Shown: positions 62,215 through 64,000 of the stretch, one piece after another | Position numbering within the stretch: position 1 is the first letter of the stretch | Layout: every line of letters starts with the position of its first letter | NCBI RefSeq assembly: GCF_014193375.1 | Contig: NZ_JACHZF010000019.1 | Location: 1-64,000 of the forward strand | Direction of reading: 5' to 3' | Length of the DNA: 64,000 nucleotides | Origin: Halomonas campaniensis | GTDB taxonomy: Bacteria > Pseudomonadota > Gammaproteobacteria > Pseudomonadales > Halomonadaceae | Made by a program: the position numbers and the translations under genes | Notes under the pieces: model-generated | Databases searched by the model: none | The model's input: the letters and a program-made list of their open reading frames with translations, nothing else | Told to the model about the DNA's origin: nothing

Positions 62215-62622
62215 TCAGGTGCGGCGCATGCGCAAGACGGCACTCAGCACGTCACGGCGGGTCACGATGCCCACCAGGCGTTCCTGCTCGACCACCGGAT
62301 AGACCTTCGGTTTGCTGCCCAGCATCTCCTGGGCCAGGTCGGTGATGCTCTTGGTGGGCGGGACCGAGAGCACCTCGTTGCGCATCAGCTCCCGCACCAG
62401 GGGCGGCTCCTCGTTGAGGTAGGAGCTCTCCAGGACCTTGCCCAGCACGTCCTGCTCGGAGATGAAGCCGATCAGGTGGTCGCGTTCGTCGACCACCGGA
62501 ACCCCCGGGAGGCGGTGCAGGGCCAGGCCTTCGGCCAGCGTGGACACCGAGGTCTTGCCGGTGACCCGGTAGCAGTCACGGGACATGATCTCGCGAACGG
62601 TGGTGGGGGCCTTGTTGGGCAT
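62215..62622 (-). CDS. CBS domain-containing protein
   Basis: A 135-aa protein made of two CBS domains, which together form one Bateman module for binding adenine nucleotides. The first repeat is VREIMSRDCYRVTGKTSVST to FISEQDVLGKVLE; the second is VRELMRNEVLSVPPTKSITD to GIVTRRDVLSAVLR. No catalytic domain is attached, so it likely regulates a partner or senses energy charge. It has ATG start 62622 with GGAGAC upstream. It is monocistronic. Confidence 0.92.
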   Translation of the reverse strand: MPNKAPTTVREIMSRDCYRVTGKTSVSTLAEGLALHRLPGVPVVDERDHLIGFISEQDVLGKVLESSYLNEEPPLVRELMRNEVLSVPPTKSITDLAQEMLGSKPKVYPVVEQERLVGIVTRRDVLSAVLRMRRT

Positions 62623-62822
62623 GGCGTGTCTCCTTGTGCCGGTTCGAGTTCAGCATAGACGACTCCTGTCACGCAGCCGTCTCTCCGAGGTCGTGTTCTT
62701 CCAACGTTTCGCGGCCGCTGCCGCCTTGCCGGTCCGTTCGGAACCCGGAGTCGGATGGGAGCTCCAATGTGGCATCCTGCCATCATGTCATCGAGCCATC
62801 ATTTCATCGAGAGAGGTCAGCC

Positions 62823-63329
62823 ATGGATGCCCGAGAGTACCTGGCCAGGAAGGGGTTGAGCGGGGAGCGCGACAGCGAGCGCCCCACCACCCTGGAGGAG
62901 AAGGCCTGGTCGCGCGCCCGGGAAGCGGGGGACCATCGGCCCCGCGCCGGCACCCCCCACGACTGGGAGGACTGGGAGCGCCACCACGACGAACTGGCCG
63001 AGGGCGCCGAGGAGCTCCAGCAGAAGATCGACCATGAGGCGCACCGGCGGTTTCTGGAGCACCAGGCCAGCGAGGCGCGCCGCGGAGATGAGGCGGTGCA
63101 GGCGTTCACCCCCGGCGAGGGCGCGGACGAGGCTCGTCCTGGTGTGGAACGGGCGCCAGCGGAGCCGGTGGGCGCCATGGTGGCGCTGGCGGTCCTGATG
63201 CCGCCCCTGGCGGTGGGCCTGTCGCACGGGGGCGCCTCGCGGATCGGGCTCAGCCTGCTGCTGACGCTGCTCGGCTGGCTGCCCGGCGTGCTCCACGCCC
63301 TGCGCTGGGTGCGCCGCCCGCTGCGCTGA
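62823..63329 (+). CDS. Pmp3/YqaE-like membrane protein with a long soluble N-terminal region
   Basis: A 168-aa protein. The first about 110 residues are hydrophilic, charged and rich in Glu, Arg, Ala and His (EEKAWSRAREAGDHRPRAGT), without a signal peptide. The last 50 residues (VALAVLMPPLAVGLSHGGAS, GLSLLLTLLGWLPGVLHALR) contain two hydrophobic segments with the PPLAV and G-x2-PG-x2-HA pattern of the Pmp3/YqaE (UPF0057) family of small salt-stress membrane proteins. Typical Pmp3 proteins are only about 50 aa, so this one carries a large extra domain. ATG 62823 has GAGAGG upstream. Confidence 0.8.
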   Translation: MDAREYLARKGLSGERDSERPTTLEEKAWSRAREAGDHRPRAGTPHDWEDWERHHDELAEGAEELQQKIDHEAHRRFLEHQASEARRGDEAVQAFTPGEGADEARPGVERAPAEPVGAMVALAVLMPPLAVGLSHGGASRIGLSLLLTLLGWLPGVLHALRWVRRPLR

Positions 63330-63346
63330 TCGCTTGCGCGCGTCTC

Positions 63347-63374
63347 TTGGCACGCGACGCCCGACGCGTATAAT
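63347..63374 (+). promoter_or_regulatory. Promoter of the EamA transporter gene
   Basis: TTGGCA (63347-63352) and a perfect TATAAT (63369-63374) are separated by 16 bases, close to the ideal spacing. Transcription probably starts at about 63381 or slightly downstream. Confidence 0.8.
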
Positions 63375-63375
63375 C

Positions 63376-63409
63376 ACGGTAAACCAAGCCATGTTCTGGA
63401 GTTTACCGT
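63376..63409 (+). promoter_or_regulatory. Hairpin over the ribosome-binding site and start of the EamA gene
   Basis: ACGGTAAAC (63376-63384) and GTTTACCGT (63401-63409) form a 9-bp perfect inverted repeat. The loop holds the GGAG ribosome site, and the 3' arm runs into the GTG start codon (63408-63410). It could act as a translational switch or as a protein operator downstream of the -10. Confidence 0.5.
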
Positions 63410-64000
63410 GGGCTATCTCGTCGGCGTTACCGTGCTGTGGGCCTTCTCGTTCTCGCTGATCGGCGTCTACCTGGCCGGCCAGGTGGACAGCTACTTCGCC
63501 GTGGCGATGCGCGTCGCCCTGGCGGCCCTGGTCTTCCTGCCCTTCCTGCGGCCCGGGCTGCTGCGTGGCCGCCAGCGCCTGATCCTGATGGGGCTCGGGG
63601 CGGTTCAGCTGGGGCTGATGTACATCTTCTTCTACCAGTCCTTCCTGCTGCTCTCGGTACCCGAGGTACTGCTCTTCACCATCTTCACGCCACTCTACAT
63701 CACCCTGCTCGACGACGCCCTGTTCGGCCGCTTCACCCCCTTCTACCTGCTCACCGCGGCGCTGGCCGTGCTGGGTGCCGCGGTGATCCGCTACGATGGC
63801 CTCGACAGCGGCTTCCTGCTCGGCTTTTTGGTGGTGCAGGGCGCCAACCTCTGCTTCGCCCTGGGCCAGGTGGGCTATCGGCGCCTCTCCGCGGAGCTGC
63901 CCGACTCGCTGCCGCGCCACAGCGTCTTCGCCTGGTTCTACCTGGGGGCGCTGGTCGTCGCCCTGCCGGCCTTCGCCCTGCTCGGCAACGCCACTGCCCT
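63408..64000 (+). CDS. EamA-family (drug/metabolite superfamily) transporter, partial
   Basis: The first 197 codons of a 10-helix transporter that runs off the window. The start is the GTG at 63408, giving GYLVGVTVLWAFSFSLIGVY at the N-terminus with GGAG 8 bases upstream. About six transmembrane helices are visible, with short loops, including GLMYIFFYQSFLLLSVPEVL and GANLCFALGQVGYRR. EamA transporters export amino acids, nucleosides or other metabolites; the substrate is not inferable. A well-formed promoter and hairpin lie upstream. Confidence 0.88.
   Translation, partial: MGYLVGVTVLWAFSFSLIGVYLAGQVDSYFAVAMRVALAALVFLPFLRPGLLRGRQRLILMGLGAVQLGLMYIFFYQSFLLLSVPEVLLFTIFTPLYITLLDDALFGRFTPFYLLTAALAVLGAAVIRYDGLDSGFLLGFLVVQGANLCFALGQVGYRRLSAELPDSLPRHSVFAWFYLGALVVALPAFALLGNATA

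Overview
The window is about 64 kb of a GC-rich gammaproteobacterial chromosome, most likely from Halomonadaceae (Halomonas or a close relative). The evidence is the gene complement: EF-P hydroxylase EpmC, RlmM, a DUF3080 lipoprotein, a DUF3549-RimB-RimK operon, a SufR-SufBCDST cluster and two complete proline-uptake/catabolism modules. No phage, integrase, transposase or CRISPR array was seen. The region is gene dense, mostly in short operons on both strands. The assignment to Halomonadaceae is inference; no similarity search was run.

Layout. 1-415: 3' end of an rRNA operon (23S tail, 5S, two terminators, and a 14-base copy of the 5S 3' end). 500-8000: gdhA, DUF2721-rlmM, a monooxygenase-like protein, TusA, and a MATE/DUF3080/unknown operon. 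8000-17300: epmC, a fused alpha-beta 2-oxoacid dehydrogenase E1, TatD with a degenerate exonuclease-like protein, Uup, UspA, a MarR regulator and a DUF5924/DUF2914 membrane protein. 17500-21000: fadBA. 21000-29000: an orphan TAXI solute-binding protein, a flavodoxin-fold protein, a PEBP protein, a DCC protein, YjbQ, PanE, an AMP-phosphorylase-type enzyme overlapping a PRPP-synthetase-like gene, and an M42 peptidase. 29000-35500: a lipoprotein, an acetyltransferase, a VIT1 metal transporter, Hsp20, a host-attachment (eRF1-like) protein, a histone-deacetylase-like amidohydrolase, a DsbA-family protein and an NDUFA9-like protein. 35600-43000: PhnA/YjdM, the suf operon and a SanA/YdcF protein. 43000-46600: an unknown helical protein, rimK-rimB-DUF3549, and yqcC. 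46600-61300: putP1-putA1, three ompW paralogues, and araC-putA2-putP2. 61300-64000: a membrane-anchored protein, tRNA-Gly, a CBS protein, a Pmp3-like membrane protein and the start of an EamA transporter.

How the genes work together. The 46.6-61.3 kb block is the most distinctive part. It holds two proline-degradation modules with opposite internal gene order and different PutA architectures, and between them three outer-membrane OmpW paralogues. The second module is preceded by two identical 15-bp direct repeats spaced 21 bp, as expected for the neighbouring AraC regulator. Two ompW promoters carry, next to the -10 box, an inverted repeat of the form GAAAC-N3-GTTT(C/G). This fits the PsrA fatty-acid-responsive operator as I know it. 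Similar sequences lie upstream of fadBA and of an uncharacterised 148-aa gene, which suggests one lipid-responsive regulon. The suf operon carries both a Fur-like box and an IscR-type-1-like box, so iron and Fe-S status probably both control it.
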